Notes: generated from the letters alone by a model not told the origin. DNA of 64,000 nt from Pseudomonas fluorescens (GCF_019212185.1 NZ_CP078138.1:726501-790500), one strand, 5' to 3'; shown: positions 38,548 to 47,292, counted from the stretch's first letter. Numbers and translations are program-made.

Positions 38548-38637
38548 TTAATCCGCGCGCCGGGGTTCTTCGCAGGTGCCGCTGGCACCACAGGCGTAGG
38601 CCGCGAGCAGGCTGCATAACAGGCTGTTGATGAACAT
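38548..38637 (-). CDS. Possible 29-residue small membrane or secreted peptide
   Basis: The peptide is MFINSLLCSLLAAYACGASG followed by TCEEPRRAD: a short hydrophobic N-terminal helix, three cysteines and a charged tail. GGAG lies eight bases before the ATG, a well-placed ribosome-binding site. It lies between the LOG gene and azurin. The length is too short for confidence from one sequence; conservation of the reading frame in other strains would decide. A lipoprotein-like sorting signal is not clear. Confidence 0.35.
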   Translation of the reverse strand: MFINSLLCSLLAAYACGASGTCEEPRRAD

Positions 38638-38745
38638 GATGGGTACTCCAGGCTTGGGTCGATGGGCTGATCTTAAGCAGGCGCGAGGTGTCTGGCTGGT
38701 AGATTGTGTCGATGGGTCCCATAGCCCGAAAGTTGTATACAATTC

Positions 38746-38759
38746 TTGATTCAGGTCAT
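38746..38759. promoter_or_regulatory. azu: Candidate ANR/FNR box upstream of azurin
   Basis: TTGAT-TCAG-GTCAT matches the ANR consensus TTGAT-N4-ATCAA fully in the left half and at three of five positions in the right half. Its centre is about 78 bases before the azurin start, which suits a class II site at about -41.5 of a promoter near 38794. Azurin is known to be ANR-activated in P. aeruginosa. Confidence 0.5.
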
Positions 38760-38829
38760 ATGAACTTCTGGAATTTTCAGGCAGTCTCTACACCATACGG
38801 ATTTTTTAACCCTGCCTTGGAGATTCACC

Positions 38830-39276
38830 ATGTTTGCCAAACTTGTTGCGGTATCCCTGCTGACGCTGGCCAGCAGCCAATTGATGGCTGCGGAATGCAA
38901 GGTCACCGTCGACTCCACCGACCAAATGTCCTTCAACAGCAAGGCCATTGAAATCGACAAGAGCTGCAAAACCTTCACCGTCGAGCTGACCCACTCTGGC
39001 AGCCTGCCCAAGAACGTCATGGGCCATAACTGGGTACTGAGCAAAGAAGCGGACATGCAGCCGATCGCCACTGACGGTCTGGCCGCCGGCATCGACAAGA
39101 ACTACCTGAAAGACGGCGACGCGCGCATCATCGCCCACACCAAAATCATCGGTGCTGGCGAAAAAGACTCGGTGACATTCGACGTTTCCAAGCTCGATGC
39201 CAATGAAAAATACGGCTTCTTCTGCTCGTTCCCTGGCCACATCTCGATGATGAAAGGCACCGTGACCCTGAAGTAA
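38830..39276 (+). CDS. azu: Azurin
   Basis: Azurin is a periplasmic type 1 blue-copper protein that carries electrons, linked to denitrification and oxidative stress in pseudomonads. The 148-residue precursor has a 20-residue signal peptide ending LMA, and the mature AECKV start gives 128 residues as in P. aeruginosa. In mature numbering the copper ligands are G45 and H46 (MGHNW), C112 and H117 (FFCSFPGH) and M121, and the C3-C26 disulfide cysteines are present. The ATG is preceded by TTGGAG. It appears to be a single-gene unit that ends at a bidirectional terminator. Confidence 0.98.
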   Translation: MFAKLVAVSLLTLASSQLMAAECKVTVDSTDQMSFNSKAIEIDKSCKTFTVELTHSGSLPKNVMGHNWVLSKEADMQPIATDGLAAGIDKNYLKDGDARIIAHTKIIGAGEKDSVTFDVSKLDANEKYGFFCSFPGHISMMKGTVTLK

Positions 39277-39292
39277 TCAGGCACACCGCGTC

Positions 39293-39375
39293 ATCGCTCT
39301 TCGCTGGCAACCCAGCTCTCACAGTAATTTTCGGTGATCACACAATCTGTGGGAGCGGCCTTGCGCGAGAAGGGG
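39293..39375. repeat. REP-like element pair downstream of azurin
   Basis: CGCTGGCAACCCAGCTCTCACA and, about 25 bases on, CTGTGGGAGCGGCCTTGCGCGA are degenerate REP units in opposite orientation, of the TGTGGGAGC class rather than TGTAGGAGC. Confidence 0.55.
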
Positions 39376-39406
39376 CCATTCGCATCGACGCATGTTTTGG
39401 CCAAAG

Positions 39407-39444
39407 AAAAGCCCGCTGAAGCTCAACACTTCAGCGGGCTTTTT
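39407..39444. terminator. azu: Bidirectional terminator between azu and nadE
   Basis: AAAAGCCCGCTGAAG and CTTCAGCGGGCTTTT form a 15-bp stem around a 7-base loop, with A and T runs on either side, between the convergent azurin and nadE genes. Confidence 0.88.
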
Positions 39445-39458
39445 CATTCACTCACGCC

Positions 39459-40286
39459 TCAAGGCGCAAACGGCATCACGCGTTTGTGCTGGGTCTTGCG
39501 ATAGGTGTCGCAGATGATCCGGAACGCTTCTTCGCGGACCGGCTCGCCGTGCAGGAAGGCGTCGATTTCGCCGTAGGTCACGCCATGGGACGCTTCATCC
39601 GGTTTGCCCGGGGACAGGTCCTCGAGGTCGGCGGTGGGTACTTTTTCCACCAGCGACTCGGGGGCGCCGAAGTGTCGGGCGATGGCCCGTACCTGGTTCT
39701 TCACCAAGCCACTCAGGGGGGCGAGATCGCAGGCACCGTCACCGAACTTGGTGAAGAAACCCATCACCGCCTCGGCCGCGTGGTCGGTGCCGATCACCAG
39801 GCCCTGGGCGGCGCCGGCGATGGTGTACTGAGCGACCATGCGCATCCGTGCCTTGGTATTGCCCAGGACGAAGTCCACCGCCGCCGCCGGCTTGCCTTCA
39901 AAGGCCGCGACTTCACTGGCCAGGGCCTTGACGGCCGGGCCAATGTTGACGGTGTGGCGCTCGTCGGGGGTGATGAAGTCCACGCAAGCCTGGGCTTCGT
40001 GTTCGTCGAATTGGGTCTGATACGGCAGGCGAACGGCAATGAACTTGTAGGACATGTCACCCGTGCGCTCACGCAGCTCGCGCATGGCACGCTGGGCCAG
40101 CAGGCCGGCGGTCAGCGAGTCGACGCCGCCGCTGATCCCCAGTACCAGCGTCTTGAGCCCGGAGTTGACCAGGCAATCCTGAATGAAACCGACTCGCCGG
40201 ACGATTTCCGCTTCCAGGGCAGCCTGGTCGGCGAATGGCGGTTGAACCTTGAGCTGCTCAGCAATCTCACGCTGTACGGCTTGCAT
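39459..40286 (-). CDS. nadE: Ammonia-dependent NAD+ synthetase
   Basis: NadE makes NAD+ from deamido-NAD+, ATP and ammonia. The 275-residue single-domain form lacks the glutaminase domain, so ammonia is the nitrogen donor. The PP-loop motif SGGVDS (52-57) and the downstream NTKARMRM and [19 protein letters not shown] segments are diagnostic. It is three bases after pncB on the same strand, so the pair nicotinate to NaMN (PncB) and NaAD to NAD (NadE) is one operon. The start at 40286 is followed by the family-typical [12 protein letters not shown]. Confidence 0.96.
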   Translation of the reverse strand: MQAVQREIAEQLKVQPPFADQAALEAEIVRRVGFIQDCLVNSGLKTLVLGISGGVDSLTAGLLAQRAMRELRERTGDMSYKFIAVRLPYQTQFDEHEAQACVDFITPDERHTVNIGPAVKALASEVAAFEGKPAAAVDFVLGNTKARMRMVAQYTIAGAAQGLVIGTDHAAEAVMGFFTKFGDGACDLAPLSGLVKNQVRAIARHFGAPESLVEKVPTADLEDLSPGKPDEASHGVTYGEIDAFLHGEPVREEAFRIICDTYRKTQHKRVMPFAP

Positions 40287-40289
40287 GAA

Positions 40290-41516
40290 TTACTCCTTGC
40301 TTGAATGTGCGGATGGGGCGGCAGGTACTTGAAACACGTGTCGCAAATAGGCGACGAAATTCGGGTCCTTGCAGTGGGTCTTGCCCGGTTCATCGCTGAT
40401 CTTGGCAACGGGCTGGCCATTGCAGGCAGCCATTTTAAGCACGATGCTCATGGGCTCGACACCGGGAATGTCGCAAGTCAGGTTGGTGCCGATGCCGAAA
40501 CTGACATTGATCCGACCGCGCAGCGCCCGGAAGATCTCCAGCGATCGAGGCAGCGTCAGGCTGTCGGAGAATACCAAGGTCTTGCTCATCGGCTCGATGC
40601 CCAGCTTGTGGTAGTGGGCGATAGCTTTTTCAGCCCAGGCAATCGGGTCGCCGGAGTCATGGCGCAAACCGTCGAACAGCTTGGCGAAGTACAGATCGAA
40701 ATCGTTGAGGAAGGCGTCAGTGGTGATGCAGTCGGTCAGGGCGATGCCGAGCAAGCCCCGGTACTCGCGGACCCAGCAATCGAGGGCGGCGCTCTGACTG
40801 TCGATAAGGCGTGGACCGAGTTGCTGGTGGGCCATGATCCATTCGTGGGCCATGGTGCCCAGGGGTTTCATGTCCAGCTCGCGGGACAGGTGCACATTGC
40901 TGGTGCCGACAAAACGACCGGGGAAATCGTGCTTGAGCACAGTCACCACTTCCTCCTGCACGCGGTAGGAAAACCTGCGCCGCGTGCCGAAATCAGCCAC
41001 CTGCAATTCGCATAGTTCCTCGCTGCTGGCATTGGCGGTCAACCAGTCGAATTTGCGGTACAGCTGCTCGCGCGCCTGCTCCAGCACCACTTCGCGGTAG
41101 CGGTAGCGATTGCGCACTTCGCTAACAATCGCCAGCAACGGTACTTCGAACAGAATCACGTGCAGCCACGGGCCGCGCAGGCGGATAAACAGCTCGCCAT
41201 TTTCGATGCCGGTATGGATGTAGCGCAGGTTGAAGCGAAACAGCCCGAGAAACCGCAGGAAGTCCGGCTTCAAAAAGCTGATGCGCTCGAGAAAGCCCAA
41301 TTGGTCGGCGCTGAGGCTCAACTCGGCGAGGCGTTCGATCTGAACGCGGATTTCCGCCAGATAAGGGCGCAGGTCCTCGCTGTTACGGCAGCGAAACTCC
41401 CATTCAACCTCGACGTTGGGGTAGTTGTGCAGCACCGCCTGCATCATCGTCAGCTTGTAGAAGTCGGTGTCGAGCAGGTTCTGCACGATGCGATCGGCAA
41501 ACACACTCTCGCTCAT
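40290..41516 (-). CDS. pncB: Nicotinate phosphoribosyltransferase
   Basis: PncB converts nicotinate, PRPP and ATP to nicotinate mononucleotide, the entry step of the Preiss-Handler NAD salvage pathway. The 408-residue protein contains the [19 protein letters not shown] start, [36 protein letters not shown] (the histidine region phosphorylated in the catalytic cycle), [12 protein letters not shown] and the [18 protein letters not shown]-binding segment. It is followed immediately by nadE on the minus strand. The promoter should lie in the 90-base space to the LysR gene, on the same strand, that ends upstream. Confidence 0.96.
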   Translation of the reverse strand: MSESVFADRIVQNLLDTDFYKLTMMQAVLHNYPNVEVEWEFRCRNSEDLRPYLAEIRVQIERLAELSLSADQLGFLERISFLKPDFLRFLGLFRFNLRYIHTGIENGELFIRLRGPWLHVILFEVPLLAIVSEVRNRYRYREVVLEQAREQLYRKFDWLTANASSEELCELQVADFGTRRRFSYRVQEEVVTVLKHDFPGRFVGTSNVHLSRELDMKPLGTMAHEWIMAHQQLGPRLIDSQSAALDCWVREYRGLLGIALTDCITTDAFLNDFDLYFAKLFDGLRHDSGDPIAWAEKAIAHYHKLGIEPMSKTLVFSDSLTLPRSLEIFRALRGRINVSFGIGTNLTCDIPGVEPMSIVLKMAACNGQPVAKISDEPGKTHCKDPNFVAYLRHVFQVPAAPSAHSSKE

Positions 41517-41608
41517 AACGGGGATCTCCAGGCTGGCCGCAGCCTATGCCGTGATTCAGGGAATGGGTCCAGTGGCGCATATCCACGAAGCCCAAGGCCA
41601 GTGTTTTT

Positions 41609-42508
41609 TCAGTGGGGCGTCTCGACCTGCTCCAGCATCCACTTGACGAAGTCGCGCACCTTGGGGACTTCCGCCGAATGCTCCGGGTAGGCCAGGTAAT
41701 AGGCATCGCTGCTGGGCATTGCATGCTGCCACGGAATCACCAGCTTGCCGTCGGCCAACTCTTCCTCCACCAGAAAGCGTGGCAGCAGGGCGACGCCGCA
41801 ACCGACCTGGGCGGCGCGGATGCACATGTAAAAGGTCTCAAAACGCGGGCCGTGGTAGCTGTGCTCGGTCTGAAAGCCCTGGCTGGCGAACCAGTCGTGC
41901 CAGGCCTGGGGGCGCGAGGCGTTTTGCAGCAGGACCAGTTCACTGAGCTGGGTCGGATCGGTAAACGGGGTGGCAGGCAGGCTGCCCGGCGCGCACACCG
42001 GAACCAGCTCTTCGCCGAACAATTTCAGGCACTCGGTGCCCGGCCGTGAGCCCTGGCCGAAGAAAAATGCGAGGTCACTGTGGCCTTGCAGCAGATCGTC
42101 GGCTTCCTGTTCATTGCGCAGGTCGAGGTGAATCTGCGGATGGCGCAGGCGCCAGCCCTTGAGGCGAGGCACCAGCCAACGTGCGCCGAAAGTGGATGGC
42201 GTAGAGACCCGCAGGACTTCAGTCTCGCCGCCGTAGGAGCGCAGGTAATGCGTCGACATCTCGACCTGGGTGAGGATTTTTCGGACTTCGACCAGGTACA
42301 AATCTCCGGCCGGGGTCATCTGCAGGCGTCGACGTACCCGGCGAAACAGCAGATGCTGCAGCAACTCCTCGAGCTGGGCCACTTGTTTGCTCACGGCGCT
42401 TTGCGTCAGGTTCAACTCTTCTGCCGCACGGGTGAAGCTCAAGTGGCGGGTGACCGCTTCGAAGCACTGCAGGGCAGTGATCGAGGGCAAATGGCGTTTA
42501 TTCAGCAT
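41609..42508 (-). CDS. LysR-family regulator, probably of the ama (pipecolate) genes
   Basis: This 299-residue protein has an N-terminal winged helix-turn-helix (about residues 8-66, with FEAVTRHLSFTRAAEELNLT and SAVSKQVAQLEELL) and a C-terminal effector-binding domain. It is divergent from amaB, 163 bases apart, and the position matches the LysR gene beside amaAB in P. putida (PP_5259, by memory). It most likely controls amaB-amaA in response to lysine catabolites. The start at 42508 has GGGACTCC ahead of the ATG and gives MLNKRHLPSITALQCFEA. A longer in-frame ORF upstream overlaps amaB and is rejected. Ligand and sites are not shown by sequence. Confidence 0.85.
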   Translation of the reverse strand: MLNKRHLPSITALQCFEAVTRHLSFTRAAEELNLTQSAVSKQVAQLEELLQHLLFRRVRRRLQMTPAGDLYLVEVRKILTQVEMSTHYLRSYGGETEVLRVSTPSTFGARWLVPRLKGWRLRHPQIHLDLRNEQEADDLLQGHSDLAFFFGQGSRPGTECLKLFGEELVPVCAPGSLPATPFTDPTQLSELVLLQNASRPQAWHDWFASQGFQTEHSYHGPRFETFYMCIRAAQVGCGVALLPRFLVEEELADGKLVIPWQHAMPSSDAYYLAYPEHSAEVPKVRDFVKWMLEQVETPH

Positions 42509-42671
42509 GGGGAGTCCCTTGTTCTTGTCGCGGCGCTTTGCATGAATAAACGGAATGATATCTCGCTTAATGGTCGTTTGTTGCCACGTCTTCGTAGCGC
42601 TACAACTAGAGTCCTGATCAGCCGTGTGATTGCGGCTGCACACTTTCTGTCTTTTGCTTGAGGAGTGACCC

Positions 42672-44162
42672 ATGGTTGCCGCATTGCTTGATCGTTTGGG
42701 AGTGAACCCGGCCCTGTACCAGAACGGCAAAGTGGCGGTGCATTCGCCCATCGATGGCAGCCAGATCGGCGCCGTGAACTGGGAAGGCGCCGCGCAGGTC
42801 GAGCAGCACATCAGCCGCGCCGATCATGCCTTCGAACTATGGCGCAAGGTCCCGGCGCCGCGCCGTGGTGAGTTGGTCCGCCAATTGGGCGAGATCCTCC
42901 GTGAATACAAGTCCGACCTCGGTGAGTTGGTGTCGTGGGAGGCGGGCAAGATTACTCAGGAAGGCCTGGGTGAAGTGCAGGAAATGATCGACATCTGCGA
43001 CTTCGCCGTTGGCCTGTCGCGTCAACTCTACGGCCTGACCATCGCCTCCGAGCGCCCTGGCCACCACATGCGCGAAACCTGGCATCCGCTGGGCGTCGTC
43101 GGGGTCATCAGCGCGTTCAACTTCCCGGTCGCGGTCTGGGCCTGGAACACCACGCTGGCGCTGGTCTGCGGTAACCCGGTGATCTGGAAACCTTCGGAAA
43201 AGACCCCGCTCACCGCCCTGGCCTGCCAGGCGCTGTTTGACCGCGTGCTGAAAAACTTCAGCGATGCACCACCGCACCTGAGCCAGGTGATCATTGGTGG
43301 CCGCGATGCCGGCGAAGCGCTGGTGGATGATCCTCGTGTGGCCCTGGTCAGCGCTACTGGTAGCACCCGCATGGGCCGCGAAGTGGCACCGAAAATCGCC
43401 GCACGCTTCGCCCGCAGCATCCTTGAGCTGGGCGGCAACAACGCGATGATCCTCGGCCCAAGTGCCGATCTGGACATGGCCGTTCGCGCCATCCTGTTCA
43501 GTGCGGTCGGCACCGCTGGCCAGCGCTGCACCACCTTGCGCCGGTTGATCGCCCACGAGTCGGTCAAGGAAGAGATTGTCACCCGCCTCAAGGCCGCGTA
43601 TTCCAAAGTGCGCATCGGTCATCCGCTGGAGGGCAACCTGATCGGTCCGCTGGTCGACAAGCACAGTTTCGACAACATGCAGGACGCCCTGGAGCAGGCC
43701 TTGAGCGAAGGCGGCCGGGTGTTCGGCGGCAAGCGCCAACTCGAAGACCAGTTCCCCAATGCCTATTACGTCTCGCCGGCGATCGTCGAAATGCCGGAGC
43801 AGAGCGATGTGGTCTGCAGCGAAACCTTCGCCCCAATCCTGTACGTGGTCGGCTACAGCGACTTCGCCGAAGCACTGCGCCTGAACAACGCCGTGCCACA
43901 AGGCCTGTCGTCGTGCATCTTCACCACCGATGTGCGTGAAGCCGAGCAGTTCATGTCGGCGGTCGGCAGTGACTGCGGGATTGCCAACGTCAACATCGGC
44001 CCGAGCGGCGCGGAAATCGGCGGTGCCTTTGGTGGCGAAAAAGAAACCGGCGGTGGTCGCGAGTCCGGTTCCGACGCCTGGCGCGGTTACATGCGCCGCC
44101 AGACCAACACGGTCAACTATTCGCTGGAACTGCCGCTGGCCCAGGGCATTACGTTCGACTGA
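42672..44162 (+). CDS. amaB: L-piperidine-6-carboxylate / alpha-aminoadipate semialdehyde dehydrogenase
   Basis: AmaB oxidises piperideine-6-carboxylate (in equilibrium with aminoadipate semialdehyde) to L-alpha-aminoadipate in L-pipecolate and D-lysine catabolism. The 496-residue ALDH7/antiquitin-type protein has the NAD site GSTRMGRE, the general-base glutamate E252 (LELGGNN) and the nucleophile C286 (TAGQRCTTLRRL). The family and the adjacent amaA and LysR genes fit the P. putida ama locus. The ATG at 42672 follows GGAG. It is divergent from the LysR gene; a REPIN lies between it and amaA, so some transcripts may end or be processed there. Confidence 0.88.
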   Translation: MVAALLDRLGVNPALYQNGKVAVHSPIDGSQIGAVNWEGAAQVEQHISRADHAFELWRKVPAPRRGELVRQLGEILREYKSDLGELVSWEAGKITQEGLGEVQEMIDICDFAVGLSRQLYGLTIASERPGHHMRETWHPLGVVGVISAFNFPVAVWAWNTTLALVCGNPVIWKPSEKTPLTALACQALFDRVLKNFSDAPPHLSQVIIGGRDAGEALVDDPRVALVSATGSTRMGREVAPKIAARFARSILELGGNNAMILGPSADLDMAVRAILFSAVGTAGQRCTTLRRLIAHESVKEEIVTRLKAAYSKVRIGHPLEGNLIGPLVDKHSFDNMQDALEQALSEGGRVFGGKRQLEDQFPNAYYVSPAIVEMPEQSDVVCSETFAPILYVVGYSDFAEALRLNNAVPQGLSSCIFTTDVREAEQFMSAVGSDCGIANVNIGPSGAEIGGAFGGEKETGGGRESGSDAWRGYMRRQTNTVNYSLELPLAQGITFD

Positions 44163-44175
44163 TTAATGCTCCCCC

Positions 44176-44247
44176 TGTAGGAGCGAGCTTGCTCGCGATA
44201 GCGTCAGAGGCTGTGACGACGTCATCGCGAGCAAGCTCGCTCCTACA
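44176..44247. repeat. REPIN in the amaB-amaA gap
   Basis: TGTAGGAGCGAGCTTGCTCG at the left and its near-perfect inverted partner CGAGCAAGCTCGCTCCTACA at the right end flank a 32-base centre. It is a complete REP doublet in the space between two co-oriented genes. Confidence 0.85.
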
Positions 44248-44288
44248 TTTGACAGGTGTATTTGTTGGGTTTCTGCTGGAGTCTGGCA

Positions 44289-45572
44289 ATGCCGTTACGC
44301 GAAGAGTGCTTATGGGAAAAACTGACGCCGCAGCGGCCTGACCGAGCGGCGCTCAAGGGTGAGATAACAGCAGATGTCTGCGTGATCGGCGCCGGTTTCA
44401 CCGGTTTGTCGGCAGCGGTGCATTTGCTTGAGCAGGGCAAGACTGTCTGTGTACTGGAGGCCCAGCGCTGTGGTCAGGGTGGGTCGGGACGCAATGTCGG
44501 GCTGGTCAACGCCGGCATGTGGATCCCGCCGGATGAAATCGAAGAAGGCTTTGGCGAGGCCATTGGCAGCCAGCTCAACCGCATGCTCGGCGCTGCACCG
44601 TCGCTGGTGTTCAGCCTGATCGACAAATATAAAATCGACTGCCAGTTGCGCCGTGAGGGCACGCTGCACATGGCGCACAACGCGCGTGGCGAAGCTGATC
44701 TGCGCAGCCGCGAGGAGCAATGGAAGCGCCGCGGTGCTCCCGTGGAGTTGTTGACTGGGGCAGCTTGCGAGCAGGCGACCGGGACCAAAAAAATTGCCGC
44801 AGCCTTGCTCGATCGGCGTGCCGGCACGCTCAATCCGATGGCCTACACCAGTGGTCTGGCCAAGGCCGCAAGCGATCTGGGCGGTCGGTTGTTCGATCAT
44901 TCACCGGTCACCCGCCTTGAGCGGCAGGGCCAGCGCTGGTCAGTGCAAACCGCTGCGGGTTCTGTGTTGGCCGAGCAAGTAGTGATCGCATCCAACGCCT
45001 ACACCGAGGGCGACTGGACCGAGTTGCGGCGTAACTTCTTCCCCGGCTTTTACTATCAGGTGGCTTCGACGCCGCTGACCGAGGACGCTGCGCAGCAGAT
45101 TCTGCCGGGTGGCCAGGGTTCCTGGGATACCCGCCAGGTACTCAGCAGCATTCGCCGCGACAAGGACGGCCGGTTGTTGCTCGGCAGCCTGGGCAACGGC
45201 AATCGCAAACCGACCTGGTTTCTCAAGGCCTGGGCCGATCGGGTGCAGCAACACTATTTCCCGTATTTGAAACCGGTGGAATGGGAGTGCACCTGGACCG
45301 GCTGTATCGCCTTTACGCCCGATCATTTGATGCGCTTGTACGAGCCAGCACCAGGCCTGGTAGCTGTCACCGGTTACAACGGCCGGGGCGTGACCACCGG
45401 AACCGTGGTCGGAAAAGCCTTCGCCGACTACCTGTGTAACGGAAATCCTCAAGCGTTGCCCATCCCATTCGCACCCATGCAGCCGGTGCTGGGGGTAGGG
45501 GTGCGCAGTTGCCTGTATGAGGCTGGTTTTTCTCTGTATCACGCGGGCCAGTGCCTGCGGATTGTCATTTAA
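44289..45572 (+). CDS. amaA: L-pipecolate oxidase (FAD-dependent)
   Basis: AmaA oxidises L-pipecolate to piperideine-6-carboxylate, passing electrons to oxygen or the respiratory chain. The 427-residue protein is a DadA/PuuB-like oxidoreductase with the FAD dinucleotide fold VIGAGFTGLSAAVHLLEQG near residue 33 and the C-terminal ATG-like FAD segment VAVTGYNGRGVTTGTVVG. The start at 44289 (GGAG nine bases upstream) gives MPLREECLWEKLTPQRPD; a longer reading to 44256 would add a hydrophobic stretch with no support. Its place directly after amaB matches P. putida (PP_5257/5258). The product call rests on family and context, and other amine oxidases of this fold exist. Confidence 0.85.
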   Translation: MPLREECLWEKLTPQRPDRAALKGEITADVCVIGAGFTGLSAAVHLLEQGKTVCVLEAQRCGQGGSGRNVGLVNAGMWIPPDEIEEGFGEAIGSQLNRMLGAAPSLVFSLIDKYKIDCQLRREGTLHMAHNARGEADLRSREEQWKRRGAPVELLTGAACEQATGTKKIAAALLDRRAGTLNPMAYTSGLAKAASDLGGRLFDHSPVTRLERQGQRWSVQTAAGSVLAEQVVIASNAYTEGDWTELRRNFFPGFYYQVASTPLTEDAAQQILPGGQGSWDTRQVLSSIRRDKDGRLLLGSLGNGNRKPTWFLKAWADRVQQHYFPYLKPVEWECTWTGCIAFTPDHLMRLYEPAPGLVAVTGYNGRGVTTGTVVGKAFADYLCNGNPQALPIPFAPMQPVLGVGVRSCLYEAGFSLYHAGQCLRIVI

Positions 45573-45649
45573 GCAGCGGAATCTGCTCGCGCCAGCGGCA
45601 GTTTTCGAAGTTGCGACTAGCCTGTAGTGGTGCGGGTTGTAGCAGTCGC

Positions 45650-45664
45650 GCACCAGCAGTGTGC
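45650..45664. promoter_or_regulatory. Candidate NtrC-binding site
   Basis: GCACC-AGCAG-TGTGC differs from the NtrC dyad GCACC-N5-GGTGC at one base (T for G). It is 200 bases upstream of the sigma-54 -24 element, a typical enhancer distance. Confidence 0.45.
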
Positions 45665-45863
45665 AGTTCGGTGACGCGTGCTGTTACAGGTCGGTTGCAC
45701 GTCGTTTCTGCTTATGGTTGCAATGGTGGCACGCGGAGGTTGCGCCCAAAATAAATAGTGGTTTTACCTTCTGCGTTTTAGACGGTTGCACGCCCAATGA
45801 AAATGGGCTCGAAACAGTCGAAATAACAATAAAGCAGCGACTTGTTAACGAATAAAAAACCGA

Positions 45864-45879
45864 TGGCACGGCCCTTGCT
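45864..45879 (+). promoter_or_regulatory. Sigma-54 (RpoN) promoter of braC
   Basis: TGGCACGGCCCTTGCT matches the RpoN consensus (GG at -24, GC at -12, TGGCAC-N5-TTGCT) at essentially every key position. It ends about 55 bases before the braC start, giving a short leader. Confidence 0.85.
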
Positions 45880-45933
45880 CTAAGCATGGAGTGAAGTCGC
45901 AGTGCCAACTAAAAAACCTTGGAGCACCACCTC

Positions 45934-47067
45934 ATGTCCCAGACGTTTTACAAAAAAGGCTTTCTGGCCCTCGCAGTCGCTACTGCGTTGGGTGTTTCGG
46001 CGTTTGCTCAGGCTGACATCAAGATCGGCGTTGCGGGCCCCATGACCGGTGCAAACGCGGCATTTGGCGAGCAGTACATGAAGGGCGCACAGGCTGCCGC
46101 CGACGCGGTGAACGCTGCAGGTGGCGTCAATGGCGAGAAGATAGTGCTGGTCAAGGGCGATGACGCCTGCGAGCCAAAACAGGCGGTGACCGTCGCCAAG
46201 GACCTGACTAACCAGAAAGTTGCCGGTGTAGTCGGTCACTTCTGCTCCTCCTCGACCATCCCGGCGTCGGAGATCTATGACGAAGCGGGCATCATCGCCA
46301 TCACCCCCGGTTCCACCAACCCGCAAGTTACCGAGCGCGGCCTGAGCGCCATGTTCCGTATGTGCGGGCGTGACGACCAGCAAGGCATCGTTGCCGGCGA
46401 CTACATTGTCGACGTGCTCAAGGGCAAGAAAGTCGTGGTGCTGCACGATAAGGACACCTACGGTCAGGGCCTGGCAGATGCGACCAAGGCACAACTGGTC
46501 AAGCGCGGCGTGACGCCGGTGCTGTATGAAGGCCTGACCCGTGGCGAGAAAGACTTCAGCGCCGTGGTCACCAAGATCCGCGCTGCCGGTGCCGACGTGG
46601 TGTACTTCGGCGGCCTGCACCCGGAAGCCGGTCCGCTGGTCAAGCAACTGCGTACTGAGGGCCTGAAAGACGTCAAGTTCATGTCCGACGACGGCATCGT
46701 GACCGACGAACTGGTGACCACCGCCGGTGGCCCGCAATACGTCGACGGCGTGCTGATGACCTTCGGCGCCGACCCACGCATGCTGCCAGAGAGCAAGGCG
46801 GTGGTGGACGCGTTCCGCAAGGCTGGCACCGAGCCTGAAGGCTATACCCTGTATGCCTACGCCTCGGTCCAGGCACTGGCCGCCGGCTTCAATGGCGCCA
46901 AATCCAACAAAGGCGAAGACGCTGCCAAGTGGCTCAAGGCCAACCCGGTGAAAACTGTCATGGGCGAAAAAACCTGGGACGCCAAGGGTGACCTGAAAGT
47001 CTCCGACTACGTGGTTTACCAGTGGGACAAGGACGGCAAATATCACCAGTTGGAAAAACAGAAGTAA
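45934..47067 (+). CDS. braC: Branched-chain amino-acid ABC transporter, periplasmic binding protein
   Basis: The 377-residue precursor has a signal peptide (FLALAVATALGVSAFAQA, cleaved near DIKIGVAGPM) and the LivJ/BraC-type type I periplasmic binding fold with GPMTGANAAFGEQYMKGA, VAGVVGHFCSSSTIPASEIY and the Cys pair typical of this family (DDACEPKQAV, GHFCSS). It binds leucine, isoleucine, valine and related amino acids; sequence does not give the precise ligand. The ATG at 45934 has TTGGAG at a nine-base spacing; an upstream TTG at 45919 overlaps that ribosome-binding site and is rejected. A sigma-54 promoter precedes it, and a 226-base gap with REP units separates it from braD. Confidence 0.93.
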   Translation: MSQTFYKKGFLALAVATALGVSAFAQADIKIGVAGPMTGANAAFGEQYMKGAQAAADAVNAAGGVNGEKIVLVKGDDACEPKQAVTVAKDLTNQKVAGVVGHFCSSSTIPASEIYDEAGIIAITPGSTNPQVTERGLSAMFRMCGRDDQQGIVAGDYIVDVLKGKKVVVLHDKDTYGQGLADATKAQLVKRGVTPVLYEGLTRGEKDFSAVVTKIRAAGADVVYFGGLHPEAGPLVKQLRTEGLKDVKFMSDDGIVTDELVTTAGGPQYVDGVLMTFGADPRMLPESKAVVDAFRKAGTEPEGYTLYAYASVQALAAGFNGAKSNKGEDAAKWLKANPVKTVMGEKTWDAKGDLKVSDYVVYQWDKDGKYHQLEKQK

Positions 47068-47096
47068 ACGCGATCGGCTAGACGACATCGACTCCA

Positions 47097-47187
47097 TGTA
47101 GGAGCGAGCCTGCTCGCGATGACGGACTGACAGGCGACATTTTTGTTGAATGTCCATCCGCTATCGCTGGCAGGCCAGCTCCCACAA
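47097..47187. repeat. REP units between braC and braD
   Basis: TGTAGGAGCGAGCCTGCTCG and a second-class unit CGCTGGCAGGCCAGCTCCCA, in opposite orientation, flank AT-rich spacer. Placing REPs after the binding-protein gene often stabilises the upstream message, as in E. coli malE-malF. Confidence 0.7.
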
Positions 47188-47243
47188 GGGGATGTGGTGT
47201 TCTGCCTGACAGCGCTTCGACGTAAATCTGTATTTTTCCTAGA

Positions 47244-47273
47244 AGAACCGCACACCCAGGGTGTGCAGGTTCT
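47244..47273 (+). promoter_or_regulatory. Hairpin in the leader just before braD
   Basis: AGAACC-G-CACACCC and GGGTGTG-CA-GGTTCT pair almost perfectly, forming a long stem with almost no loop and small internal mismatches. It ends 19 bases before the braD start and has no T-run, so it looks like a translational or processing structure rather than a terminator. Confidence 0.45.
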
Positions 47274-47292
47274 CACTGCGTGAGATTGCGTT

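Larger units (their letters stand above)
45573..45933 (+). promoter_or_regulatory. Gene-free upstream region of braC with sigma-54 promoter elements
   Basis: No coding gene is visible here. The stretch contains a GCACC-AGCAG-TGTGC candidate NtrC-type site at 45650-45664, a second inverted pair GGTGCG/CGCACC spanning it (45629-45654), and the sigma-54 promoter at 45864-45879, about 200 bases downstream of the NtrC-type site. The layout is that of a nitrogen-regulated operon. Confidence 0.5.

Noticed and set aside
45719..45755. A second sigma-54-like element (TGGCAC then TTGC) in the braC upstream region.
   Set aside because: The spacing between the two halves is two bases too long (7 instead of 5), so it should not bind RpoN well.
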